Assembly: GCF_014649015.1 (NCBI RefSeq)
Contig: NZ_BMSF01000017.1
Coordinates: 1-64,000, forward strand
Direction: 5' to 3'
Origin: Streptomyces narbonensis
GTDB lineage: Bacteria > Actinomycetota > Actinomycetes > Streptomycetales > Streptomycetaceae
DNA: 64,000 nucleotides
Shown here: positions 15,269-22,706 of the stretch, one piece after another
Numbering within the stretch: position 1 is the first letter of the stretch
How the letters are laid out: each line of letters opens with the position of its first letter
The notes under the pieces: model-generated
Told to the model about the DNA's origin: nothing
The model's database searches: none
What the model saw: the letters and a program-made list of their open reading frames with translations, nothing else
Position numbers and translations under genes: made by a program

Positions 15269-16225
15269 TCACCACTGGGCGACGAGCGGCGTGTCCGGTC
15301 CGTGCTCCCGCCAGGCTTCGGTGAGGCGGACGAGACGGGCGGGGGCGGCGATGCCGCGCACGGTCGCGATCCTGCCGCCCGCGATGTCGAAGGTCACGGC
15401 GCCGATGACCTGGTCGGCGAGGACGAACAGGATGGCGGGGGCGCCGTTGACGACCGCGTAGTGGATGGCCGGTGTGCCGCCGGCCAGTCGCCGCTTCGCC
15501 GGTGTGGGCTTGAAGCCGGCCCGTACGACAGCGGCGATGCGCTGCGGAGTGTCGAACCGCAGCAGCTTCTGGGCCGTGCCGCCCATGCCGTCCGAGATCG
15601 CGGTCGCGTCGTCGGTGAGCAGCGCCACCAGCCGTTCGGTGCGACCCGAGGCGGCGGCTGCGAGGAACTCCTCGACGATCCTGCGGGCGGATGCCGGGTC
15701 GACTTCGCCGTCGCCGCGGCGCGCGGCGGTGATGCGGCGCCGGGCCCGGTGGAGGTGCTGCTGGCTTGCGGATTCGGTGATGTCGAGGATCTCGGCGATC
15801 TCGGCGTGACCGTAGGAGAACGCTTCGCGCAGGACGTAGACGGCCCGCTCAAGGGGGGACAGGCGCTCCATGAGGGTCAGCAGGGCCAGGGAGACCGACT
15901 CGCGTTGCTCGAACGTGTCGGCCGGGCCGAGCAGCACATCGCCGTCGAGGAGCGGTTCGGGCATCCAGGCGCCGGCGGTGCGTTCACGGCGGGCCTGTGC
16001 CGAGCGGAGCCGGTCCAGGCACAGGTTGGTGACGACCTTGGTCAGCCATGCCTCCGGAACCCTGATGCGCTGCCGGTCCGCGGCCTGCCAGTGCAGGAAC
16101 GCGTCCTGCACCGCGTCTTCGGCGTCGGTGGCGGAGCCCAGCAGCCGGTACGCCAGCGAGGCCAGTCGGTTCCGGCTCGCCTCGAAGCGGCTGGTGTCGA
16201 AGCGATCAGTGGCGGTGCTGTCCAT
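15269..16225 (-). CDS. ECF sigma factor of the ECF41/SigJ group with SnoaL-like C-terminus
   Basis: A 318-residue sigma factor. Region 2 spans about residues 10-80 (NRLASLAYRLLGSATDAEDA, QDAFLHWQ), region 4 about 125-180 (SPLERAVYVLREAFSYGHAE, LDITESASQQHLHRARRR), and the linker carries WMPEPLL, matching the ECF41 WxPEPL signature. Residues about 190-318 form the extra SnoaL/NTF2-like domain that in ECF41 proteins regulates sigma activity in place of an anti-sigma factor. It lies downstream of a YhgE/Pip-like gene and an NDH-like flavoprotein gene on the same strand; ECF41 loci commonly include oxidoreductases. Confidence 0.9.
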   Translation of the reverse strand: MDSTATDRFDTSRFEASRNRLASLAYRLLGSATDAEDAVQDAFLHWQAADRQRIRVPEAWLTKVVTNLCLDRLRSAQARRERTAGAWMPEPLLDGDVLLGPADTFEQRESVSLALLTLMERLSPLERAVYVLREAFSYGHAEIAEILDITESASQQHLHRARRRITAARRGDGEVDPASARRIVEEFLAAAASGRTERLVALLTDDATAISDGMGGTAQKLLRFDTPQRIAAVVRAGFKPTPAKRRLAGGTPAIHYAVVNGAPAILFVLADQVIGAVTFDIAGGRIATVRGIAAPARLVRLTEAWREHGPDTPLVAQW

Positions 16226-16322
16226 GCGGACCACCCTATGTGGTGTGGCGGAAGGCTCGACTCGGGGCGTTCTCCCTGTGGGGGTGGGGTGTTGCGCGCC
16301 GTGTCGGTGGGCGAGGAGGGGG

Positions 16323-17363
16323 TCAGACCGCCGCGTGCGCGGCGGGCTGGACGGCCGTTTCTTCGGTGGTGGCGGGAGGGCGTCGGCGCAGGTCGCCGGC
16401 CAGGCACAGCACCGTACCGAGCGTGAGCCACGCCGCCAGGACGGTGGCGGGGCGGGTGGCGCCGTGAGCGTCGAAGAAGGCGGTGGAGCGCAGCAGTTGG
16501 CCACCGGCCCCGGGTGGTAGCAGTTGGCCGAGGGTGCCGGACCAGTCGGGCAGCATCTCGGGTGCGGTCGCGGTGCCCGACAGGGGGTTGCCGATGAGCA
16601 TCATGGTGGCGGCGCCGAGGCCGAAGCCGACGTACCCGAGCAGTGACTCGAGACCGAGGATGGTCAGGGCGATGGCCGCGACGGTCAGGGCGACGGCCCC
16701 GGTGTTGGCGGCGTACGAGCCGTCGAGCGAGCCGAACCAGAACTGCAGGATCGCCGCCACGGCGAGTCCGCCGGTGACGGCGAAGGCGAGCGCTCCGACG
16801 GCGCGGCGGATGCTGCCGCGGACGAGCCTGGTCAGCAGCAGGGCGGCGAGCAGGCCGCCCATGACCAACGGCAGGGCTCCGGCGGCCAGTCCGGCGCCAC
16901 GTGGGTCGTCGGCCGGCAGCGGGACGAGGTCGCGGGCGGCGACAGCGGTGCCGACTCCCTGCGTCCGGCCGAGGCCGGTCGCGATGCTGTTCAGGGCCTG
17001 GGCGACGGCGGCGCTTCCGGCGGACGCGGTGACGACCTGCGGGGTGCCGGAGCTGAGGTCGATCGCCCCGTACACCTCACGATCGCGGATCAGGCGTTCG
17101 GCGGCGGCGGTGTCGGCGACCTCGACGATCTCGAAGCCGTCGGGAAGCCGTTGGTCGAGTACGGCCGTCATCTGCTGGACCGCGGGGGCGGGCCCGGCGA
17201 CGGCGATCGGCACGTCATGCACCGATGAGCGCACCGACGGCCAGGCGAAGGCGATGAGCAGCAGGCTGATGCTCACCGTGAGCAGGGTGACCGCCCTCGC
17301 GACGGCCGGCCAGGGGGAGGGTGAGTGGGACGTGTCGGCTGCGGGCGCGGCCTGAGTGGACAT
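16323..17363 (-). CDS. YhgE/Pip-like (ABC-2 permease-like) membrane protein
   Basis: A 346-residue protein with one N-terminal helix (VTLLTVSISLLLIAFAWPS), a large extracytoplasmic domain of roughly 130 residues (VPIAVAGPAPAVQQMTAVLD, IRDREVYGAIDLSSGTPQVV), and five or six C-terminal helices (ALPLVMGGLLAALLLTRLVR onward). This is the layout of YhgE/Pip or DUF3533 proteins, related to ABC-2 exporter permeases but with no ATPase gene nearby. Substrate unknown. It starts 66 bp downstream of the flavoprotein gene and ends 97 bp before the sigma gene, so the three may be co-transcribed. Confidence 0.8.
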   Translation of the reverse strand: MSTQAAPAADTSHSPSPWPAVARAVTLLTVSISLLLIAFAWPSVRSSVHDVPIAVAGPAPAVQQMTAVLDQRLPDGFEIVEVADTAAAERLIRDREVYGAIDLSSGTPQVVTASAGSAAVAQALNSIATGLGRTQGVGTAVAARDLVPLPADDPRGAGLAAGALPLVMGGLLAALLLTRLVRGSIRRAVGALAFAVTGGLAVAAILQFWFGSLDGSYAANTGAVALTVAAIALTILGLESLLGYVGFGLGAATMMLIGNPLSGTATAPEMLPDWSGTLGQLLPPGAGGQLLRSTAFFDAHGATRPATVLAAWLTLGTVLCLAGDLRRRPPATTEETAVQPAAHAAV

Positions 17364-17429
17364 GCCTGCTCCTTGAGAGGGGGGAGTTTCTTGCCGAGTG
17401 GCTCGAGATCGTGTAGCGCGACCCGCCGG

Positions 17430-18635
17430 CTACGCGACCGCCTTCTCCGCAGCGGACGCCTTCGGCGCGGCGGCCAGGAGGTGGTGCTTGCGCTTGGGCA
17501 GGCCGAAGGTCGGGTGCTCGGTGGCCCACAACGACATCCTGAGGATGCCCGCCTTGATCCGGGCGGCCTTCCGGCCGCCCATGAACTTCGGCTTCGCCTG
17601 TCCTTCGCCGTCGACCAACTGCAGGATTCCGTCCTGCCGCCCGAGGCTGATGTGGTTGCCCGGGTACTCCAGCTTGGTGTTCGCGATCTTGCCGCCGGTC
17701 AGGCGTCCGACGATCGCGTCCACGGCCTGCCGGCCGGTGTAGCCGGCCGAGGCGCAGGACATCGGCAGCGGCCGGCCGTTGTCGCCGATGACGTAGCCGC
17801 TGTCGCCGACGGCGTAGACGTTCGGGTGCGAGACCGACCGCATGGTGCGATCGACCACGATCCGGCCGTCCCCGGTGACCTCGAGCCCGCCGACGGCGGC
17901 GATGGAGCTGACCGCGAACCCGGCCGTCCACACGGTCGCGTCGGACGCCAGGGCGGTGCCGTCCGCGCACAGCACCCGCGTCTCCTCGACGGCGTCGACG
18001 CTCGTGTGCTCCAGGACGATGACGCCCAGCCGATCGCAGACCTGGCGCAGGTGGCCGCGGGCTCCGGCGGAGAGCTGGGCGCCCAGCTCTCCGCGGGCGA
18101 CCAGCGTCACCGAGAGGCCGGGGCGGGATTCGGCGATCTCGGTGGCGGTCTCGATGCCGGTCAAGCCGTCGCCGACGACCAGGACTTTCACGCCTTCGCC
18201 TCGCTTCTCCAGGCCGTCCAGGCGCTCACGCAGGCGCAGCGCGGAGGGCCGGGCGGCGACGTCGAAGGCGTGCTCGGCCACGCCGGGGACGCCGCGGTCG
18301 TCACCGTGGCTGCCCAGCGCGTAGACAAGCGTGTCGTAACCGATCTGGCCGCCGCCGTCGGCGTCGGCCACGGCGACGACCTGGCGTTCGGGGTCGACGG
18401 CCGTGACACGGGCCAGGCGCAGCCGTATCCCCGTGCCGGCGAAGACCTCGGTGAGCCGGGGAGCCTCGATCTCCTGGCCGGCCGCGAGCTGGTGCAGCCG
18501 CAACCGCTGGACGAAGTCCGGCTCGACGTTGACCACGGTGACCTCGGTGTCCTCCGGCGACAGCCGGCGGGCCAGGGTCCCGGCCGCGTAGGCCCCGGCA
18601 TAGCCGGCGCCGAGGACGACGATGCGGTGCTTCAT
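17430..18635 (-). CDS. NAD(P)/FAD-dependent oxidoreductase, NDH-2-like
   Basis: A 401-residue flavoprotein. The N-terminal FAD Rossmann motif is VVLGAGYAGAYAAGTLARRL; a second dinucleotide fold follows at about residue 155 (VLVVGDGLTGIETATEIAES); near residue 285 is VYAVGDSGYVIGDNGRPLPM, the FAD-contacting motif of pyridine-nucleotide disulfide and NDH-2 enzymes. No redox-active CxxxxC pair is present, favouring a type II NADH dehydrogenase or related quinone reductase. It may act at the membrane through its C-terminal helix. ATG 18635 is preceded by GAGGAG. It heads the apparent unit with the YhgE-like gene and the ECF41 sigma gene. Confidence 0.88.
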   Translation of the reverse strand: MKHRIVVLGAGYAGAYAAGTLARRLSPEDTEVTVVNVEPDFVQRLRLHQLAAGQEIEAPRLTEVFAGTGIRLRLARVTAVDPERQVVAVADADGGGQIGYDTLVYALGSHGDDRGVPGVAEHAFDVAARPSALRLRERLDGLEKRGEGVKVLVVGDGLTGIETATEIAESRPGLSVTLVARGELGAQLSAGARGHLRQVCDRLGVIVLEHTSVDAVEETRVLCADGTALASDATVWTAGFAVSSIAAVGGLEVTGDGRIVVDRTMRSVSHPNVYAVGDSGYVIGDNGRPLPMSCASAGYTGRQAVDAIVGRLTGGKIANTKLEYPGNHISLGRQDGILQLVDGEGQAKPKFMGGRKAARIKAGILRMSLWATEHPTFGLPKRKHHLLAAAPKASAAEKAVA

Positions 18636-18831
18636 GGTGTTACTCCTCTTCGTTCGCTTGGCTCTCGGTGACTTGAGCGGAACAGCGCCCCGATTCCTGA
18701 CAGGCGCCATAGGTGACGTGGGCCACATTCGCTCTTGGTGGTTCGAACGACCTCGATTCCTGCCCGTGCCATCAGCGGGTAGACGGTGGCGGAGGCGGCG
18801 GGCCCGTACAAGCAACTGCCGAGCGCTCGCC

Positions 18832-18980
18832 GTACCACCGGTTCTCCGTCAGGTGCGAGACGGCGGACGGCAATGGCCAGTGCGCGTCCCAGGCCACGAC
18901 GACGCGTCTCGTCATCCACCTCGATCGCCGTTTCCCACATCGGCAGGGTGGGACACGCGTTGCGGGCAGCGAAGTGGGGG
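18832..18980 (-). pseudogene. short GNAT acetyltransferase-like fragment
   Basis: In the 416-bp gap between the flavoprotein gene and the cNMP-binding gene, the minus strand encodes a piece that looks like the GNAT acetyl-CoA-binding core (AIEVDDETRRRGLGRALAIA, with R-R-G-L-G-R). Upstream and downstream in the same frame the resemblance disappears. It may be a relic of a GNAT gene. An OsdR-like palindrome overlaps its left-most coding end at 18978. Confidence 0.35.
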
Positions 18981-18991
18981 CCATCCGGCCC
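18978..18991. promoter_or_regulatory. candidate OsdR/DevR box upstream of the cNMP-binding gene
   Basis: GGGCCATCCGGCCC, one base from the pattern GGGCCNNTCGGCCC shared by several promoters in the window. It ends 60 bp before the start codon at 19052. Confidence 0.5.
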
Positions 18992-19051
18992 TCCCGCTCC
19001 CCGTGATGTGGAGCGGAAACTGGATGCGGACACCCGATCAGGAGGTCCCCG

Positions 19052-19510
19052 ATGAGCTCACTTGCTTCCCCCAGGCTCACGACGCTTCTGTCCGCCGACC
19101 AGCATGCGCGGCTGATGGTCTGCAGCCGCCCGGTGGACCTCCAGGAAGGCACCCGACTGTTCGAGGAGGGCGATCCCGCCCTGCGCTTCTGGATCCTTCG
19201 GACGGGCACGGTCACCTTGGACGTCTCGGTGCCTGGCACACGGTCGGCGGTGATCGACACCGTGAACGCGGGTGAGCTGCTCGGATGGTCTTGGCTGTTC
19301 GCCCCGTATCGCCGGCACTCCGGAGCGGAGGCCATGACACGTGTGCGGGCGTACGAGTTCGATGCGATGGCCGTGCGCCGGATGAAGAACGCCGATCCGG
19401 ACCTCGGCTCCGCCCTCGGGCAGCTCGTCGGGCAGACGCTCGCTCGTCGCCTCGTCTCCGCCCGCGTACGGCTGCTCGATCTGTACGCCCCGCACGGCAG
19501 CGGCCTGTAG
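19052..19510 (+). CDS. cyclic nucleotide-binding domain protein without DNA-binding domain
   Basis: A 152-residue protein that consists of one cNMP-binding beta-roll (residues about 15-115: LQEGTRLFEEGDPALRFWIL, then VDVSVPG..., AGELLGWSWLFAPYRRHSGA) and a C-terminal helix; the Crp-type helix-turn-helix is absent. GELLGWSWL corresponds to the phosphate-binding cassette. It may act as a sensor subunit of another protein or a small-molecule buffer. GGAGG lies seven bases before ATG. It is followed after 27 bp by a CBS-BON gene, and then by the DevR-like regulator, so it appears to be the left end of the dormancy island. Comparable small cNMP-binding genes occur in OsdR-type clusters. Confidence 0.85.
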   Translation: MSSLASPRLTTLLSADQHARLMVCSRPVDLQEGTRLFEEGDPALRFWILRTGTVTLDVSVPGTRSAVIDTVNAGELLGWSWLFAPYRRHSGAEAMTRVRAYEFDAMAVRRMKNADPDLGSALGQLVGQTLARRLVSARVRLLDLYAPHGSGL

Positions 19511-19537
19511 ACCCTCGCCCACCTCCGGGAGAACGCC

Positions 19538-20176
19538 ATGTCCGCCTCGCACTACACCGTCAGCGACGTCATGACCCACACCGCCGTCGCGATCGGCCGC
19601 GACGCGCCCTACAAGGAGATCGTCGCGCTCTTGGACCAGTGGAAGGTCAGTGCCCTTCCCGTCCTTGAAGGCGAGGGACGTGTCGTCGGAGTCGTGTCGG
19701 AGGCGGATCTCCTGCCGAAGGAGGAGTTCCGGCTGGAGGAGCCCCGCCCGGACGAATTCGCCGAGGCGGCCAAGGCCGGAGCCCTGCGGGCCGGTGAGCT
19801 CATGTCGAGTCCGGCCGTGACCGTCCACCCGGACGCGACGCTCGCCGAGGCGGCACGGATCATGGCCACCCGGAAGGTGAAGCGGCTGCCGGTGGTGAAC
19901 GGGATCGGAATGCTGGAAGGGGTCGTCAGCCGGAGCGACCTGCTCAAGGTGTTCCTCCGGACGGACGGCGAGATCGAGGAGGAGATCCGCCGTTCCATCC
20001 TCGGCGAGTCGGCCGCCCCGGCAGGGCTCGACGTCTCCGTGCGGGAGGGCGTGGCCACCCTTCACGGTGCACTCCTCGAACGGTCGCTGGTGCCGCTGCT
20101 CGCACGCGCCGTGCGGGCGGTGGAGGGTGTCGTCGACGTACGGATGGATCTCGGTGCCCACGAAGACGCTGTATGA
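19538..20176 (+). CDS. CBS domain pair plus BON domain protein
   Basis: A 212-residue cytoplasmic protein. CBS1 at about 7-65 (VSDVMTHTAVAIGRDAPYKE, VLEGEGRVVGVVSEADLLPK), CBS2 at about 85-145 (LMSSPAVTVHPDATLAEAAR, RLPVVNGIGMLEGVVSRSDL), then a BON-like domain at about 150-208 (LDVSVREGVATLHGAL, AVEGVVDVRMDLG). CBS pairs bind adenine nucleotides and report energy charge; the partner is unknown. It lies 27 bp after the cNMP-binding gene and 51 bp before the response regulator gene, in the same direction. It is one of six CBS-BON proteins in this window. Confidence 0.9.
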   Translation: MSASHYTVSDVMTHTAVAIGRDAPYKEIVALLDQWKVSALPVLEGEGRVVGVVSEADLLPKEEFRLEEPRPDEFAEAAKAGALRAGELMSSPAVTVHPDATLAEAARIMATRKVKRLPVVNGIGMLEGVVSRSDLLKVFLRTDGEIEEEIRRSILGESAAPAGLDVSVREGVATLHGALLERSLVPLLARAVRAVEGVVDVRMDLGAHEDAV

Positions 20177-20227
20177 CGGACAATCCTTGTGGGGGCCGAT
20201 ACGAACCCACCGATCGCAGGGGTCGCC

Positions 20228-20914
20228 ATGTCCGATCTGCCGACAGCCACCACACCCGCGCGGGTCTTCCTTGTCGATGACCACGAGGTCGTCCGCCGGG
20301 GCCTTCGCGACCTGGTCGACGACGAGCCCGACATGGAAGTGGTCGGCGAGGCGGCGACGGCGGAGCAGGCGCTGGCCAGGGGACCCGCCCTACGGCCGGA
20401 CGTGGCGGTGCTCGACGTGCGCCTGCCCGACGGGGACGGCATATCGGTGTGCCGAGAGCTGCGGTCACGGATGCCTGACGTCGCGTGCTTGATGCTGACG
20501 TCATTCGACGACGAGGACGCTCTTCTCGACGCGATCATGGCGGGGGCGTCCGGGTACGTCCTGAAGCAGATCAAGGGGTCGGACCTGGTGGCTGCGGTAC
20601 GGACCGTGGCCACCGGGCAGTCGATGCTCGACCCGGCCACCACCGCCCGGCTGATGCACTCGCTGCGCGACCCCGAGGCGGCGAAGCCGCCGGAGGACGA
20701 ACGGCTCGCCGTGTTGTCCGACAGGGAACGGTCGGTGCTCGACCTCATCGGCGAGGGGCTCACCAACCGACAGATCGCCAAGCGGCTCTATCTGTCCGAG
20801 AAGACCGTCAAGAACCACATATCCCGGCTGCTCGGCAAACTCGGTGTGGAACGCCGCGTACAGGCGGCCGTCATCGCCGCGCAGGTCCACGAGCACGACG
20901 CCGAGGCCACGTAG
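20228..20914 (+). CDS. osdR: DevR/OsdR-type NarL-family response regulator
   Basis: A 228-residue regulator. Receiver: acidic pair D17-D18, phospho-acceptor D63 (VLDVRLPDG), T91 and K113. HTH: residues about 160-220, with recognition helix EKTVKNHISRLLGKLG (191-206), almost the same as the M. tuberculosis DosR helix where Lys, Lys and Asn in this stretch contact DNA. This supports an OsdR/DevR orthologue controlling a hypoxia/dormancy regulon. ATG 20228 fits family length; a GTG 39 nt upstream is possible. It is transcribed toward its likely kinase, with only 5 bp between the two stop codons. Confidence 0.93.
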   Translation: MSDLPTATTPARVFLVDDHEVVRRGLRDLVDDEPDMEVVGEAATAEQALARGPALRPDVAVLDVRLPDGDGISVCRELRSRMPDVACLMLTSFDDEDALLDAIMAGASGYVLKQIKGSDLVAAVRTVATGQSMLDPATTARLMHSLRDPEAAKPPEDERLAVLSDRERSVLDLIGEGLTNRQIAKRLYLSEKTVKNHISRLLGKLGVERRVQAAVIAAQVHEHDAEAT

Positions 20915-20919
20915 GCTGC

Positions 20920-22656
20920 TCATTCCACCCGCTCGGCCGTGAGCGGGATCCGCCACTCGAGGACCGTGCCGCTGCCCGGCGCCGCTCGTGCGTGGACCGA
21001 TAGCGCGCCGCCCAGCCGCTCGGCCCGTTCGGACAGGTTCCGCAGTCCGCTGCGGCTGCCGCCGTGCGGGATGCCCACTCCGTCATCGCTCACCGTCACC
21101 GCCAACACGCCGTCGTCGGCCACGACGGACACCTCCGCCTTTCGGGCCCGGGCGTGCCGTGCCACGTTGGAGAGGGCCTCCCCGAGGACGGCGAGCACCT
21201 CCTCGGCCGCCTCCGTCGGTACGTCGGTGTCGATCAGGCCCTCCATACGCAGCGCCGGAGCGAATCCGAGCGTTGACGCCGCCGTATCCACGGCCTTGAC
21301 CACGCGGTTTCGCAGTTTCGGCGCGGTTCCCGGGGTGTCGTGTTCCCGGAGGCCGAAGATGGTCGATCGGATGATCTTGATGGTGGAGTCGAGGTCGTCG
21401 ATGGCCCGGGTCAATCGGTCCACGGCCTCCGGGTGCTCGACGAAGCGCCGGGCGCTCTGCAGCGTCATCCCCGTGGCGAAGAGGCGCTGGATCGCCAGAT
21501 CGTGGAGGTCTCGGGCGATCCGGTCGCGGTCCTCCAGCAGGCTCACCTGCTCCGCGTCACGACGGCGGTCCGCCAGTTCGAGCGCCAGGGCTGCCTGCCC
21601 CGCGAATCCGGGAAGGGCGCTGACTTCGGCAGCCTTGAAGAGGGGTCGCCCGTGCCGCCTGGCGAGGATCAGCACACCGGTCAGCCGCTCCTTGGTGCCG
21701 ACCGTGACGGCCACCGCCGGTCCGAACCCCTTCCACCGTTCGGGCTGCACTCTGATGCGCGGTTCGTTCTCGACATCGGCGACCGTGACCAGGCCCTCCT
21801 GCGCGAGGGCGGCCTCGACCAGGGTTCCTTCGCTGCTCGGAAGGACAACGCCCCGGTGGGCTTCGGCCCTCTCACCACAGGCCAGCGAGCCCCGCAGCTC
21901 ACCGCCTTCACCCACCAGGTAGAAGACCCCCATGTCGGCGCCCGCGATGGCCACAGCCTGTTCCAGCATCCCGTCGAGGACCTGGGGCTCCTCCGCGCCG
22001 GACAGGAGTGCGCTGGTCAGGTCGGAGTTCGCGGCCAGCCACCGCTGCCTGAGCCTGCCCTCCTCGTAGAGGCGGGCGTTCTCGATGGCGATGCCGGCCG
22101 CCACGGCCAGGGTCGTCACGACGGCCTCGTCCTCGGCGTCGAAGTCGGCTCCTCCGCGCTTCTCCGTGAGGTAGAGATTGCCGAACACCTCGTCGCGGAC
22201 GCGGATGGGCACGCCCAGGAACGTGTGCATCGGCGGATGGTGGGCCGGGAATCCGTACGAGGCCGGGTGCTCGGACAGCTCCGGCAAGCGCAGCGGCTTG
22301 GGGTTGCGGATCAGCTCGCCGAGGATGCCGTGTCCGGACGGTAGCGCGCCGATCCGCTCACGGAGTTCGTCGTCGATGCCGATGGGGAGGAACTCCGACA
22401 GATTCCGGTCGTCACCGATGACGCCCAGGGCCCCGTACTCGGCGTCCACCAGAGTCACGGCGGATTCCACGATGCCGCGCAGCACCTGAGGCAGGTCCAG
22501 TTCCCGGCCCACGGACATCACGGCTTCGAGTAGCCCGTTGAGCCGGTCCCTGGTGCCACGCACCTCGTCGATACGCACCTGGACCTCGTCGATCAGCTCG
22601 TCGAGTCGCAGGCGTGGTAGCCGTGTACCTGCTGGCTTGGTGTCCTCCCGGCCCAT
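20920..22656 (-). CDS. osdK: DevS/DosT/OsdK-type GAF-GAF sensor histidine kinase
   Basis: A 578-residue soluble kinase. GAF-A at about 60-210 contains SYGFPAHHPPMHTFLGVPIR and then VRDEVFGNLYLTEKRGG, the conserved part of DevS/DosT GAF-A where the haem-coordinating His lies; haem binding here is inferred. GAF-B at about 230-375, HisKA_3 with phospho-His near 384 (RIARDLHDLAIQRLF), HATPase with GEALSNVARHARARKAEV and GVGIPHGGSRSGLRNLSERA. ATG 22656 has GGAGG ahead. It lies 50 bp downstream of a P-type ATPase gene and two USP genes on the same strand, so it may be induced with them. The cognate regulator is the convergent neighbour. Confidence 0.92.
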   Translation of the reverse strand: MGREDTKPAGTRLPRLRLDELIDEVQVRIDEVRGTRDRLNGLLEAVMSVGRELDLPQVLRGIVESAVTLVDAEYGALGVIGDDRNLSEFLPIGIDDELRERIGALPSGHGILGELIRNPKPLRLPELSEHPASYGFPAHHPPMHTFLGVPIRVRDEVFGNLYLTEKRGGADFDAEDEAVVTTLAVAAGIAIENARLYEEGRLRQRWLAANSDLTSALLSGAEEPQVLDGMLEQAVAIAGADMGVFYLVGEGGELRGSLACGERAEAHRGVVLPSSEGTLVEAALAQEGLVTVADVENEPRIRVQPERWKGFGPAVAVTVGTKERLTGVLILARRHGRPLFKAAEVSALPGFAGQAALALELADRRRDAEQVSLLEDRDRIARDLHDLAIQRLFATGMTLQSARRFVEHPEAVDRLTRAIDDLDSTIKIIRSTIFGLREHDTPGTAPKLRNRVVKAVDTAASTLGFAPALRMEGLIDTDVPTEAAEEVLAVLGEALSNVARHARARKAEVSVVADDGVLAVTVSDDGVGIPHGGSRSGLRNLSERAERLGGALSVHARAAPGSGTVLEWRIPLTAERVE

Positions 22657-22706
22657 CGAACCTCCGGCTGCGTCGAGCGCACGGGCTGCACCCGAAGCGC
22701 ACACCT

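Noticed and set aside
20190..20215. Possible OsdR-like box just upstream of osdR
   Set aside because: GGGGGCCGATACGAACCC matches the shared pattern with three or more mismatches; too weak to list.
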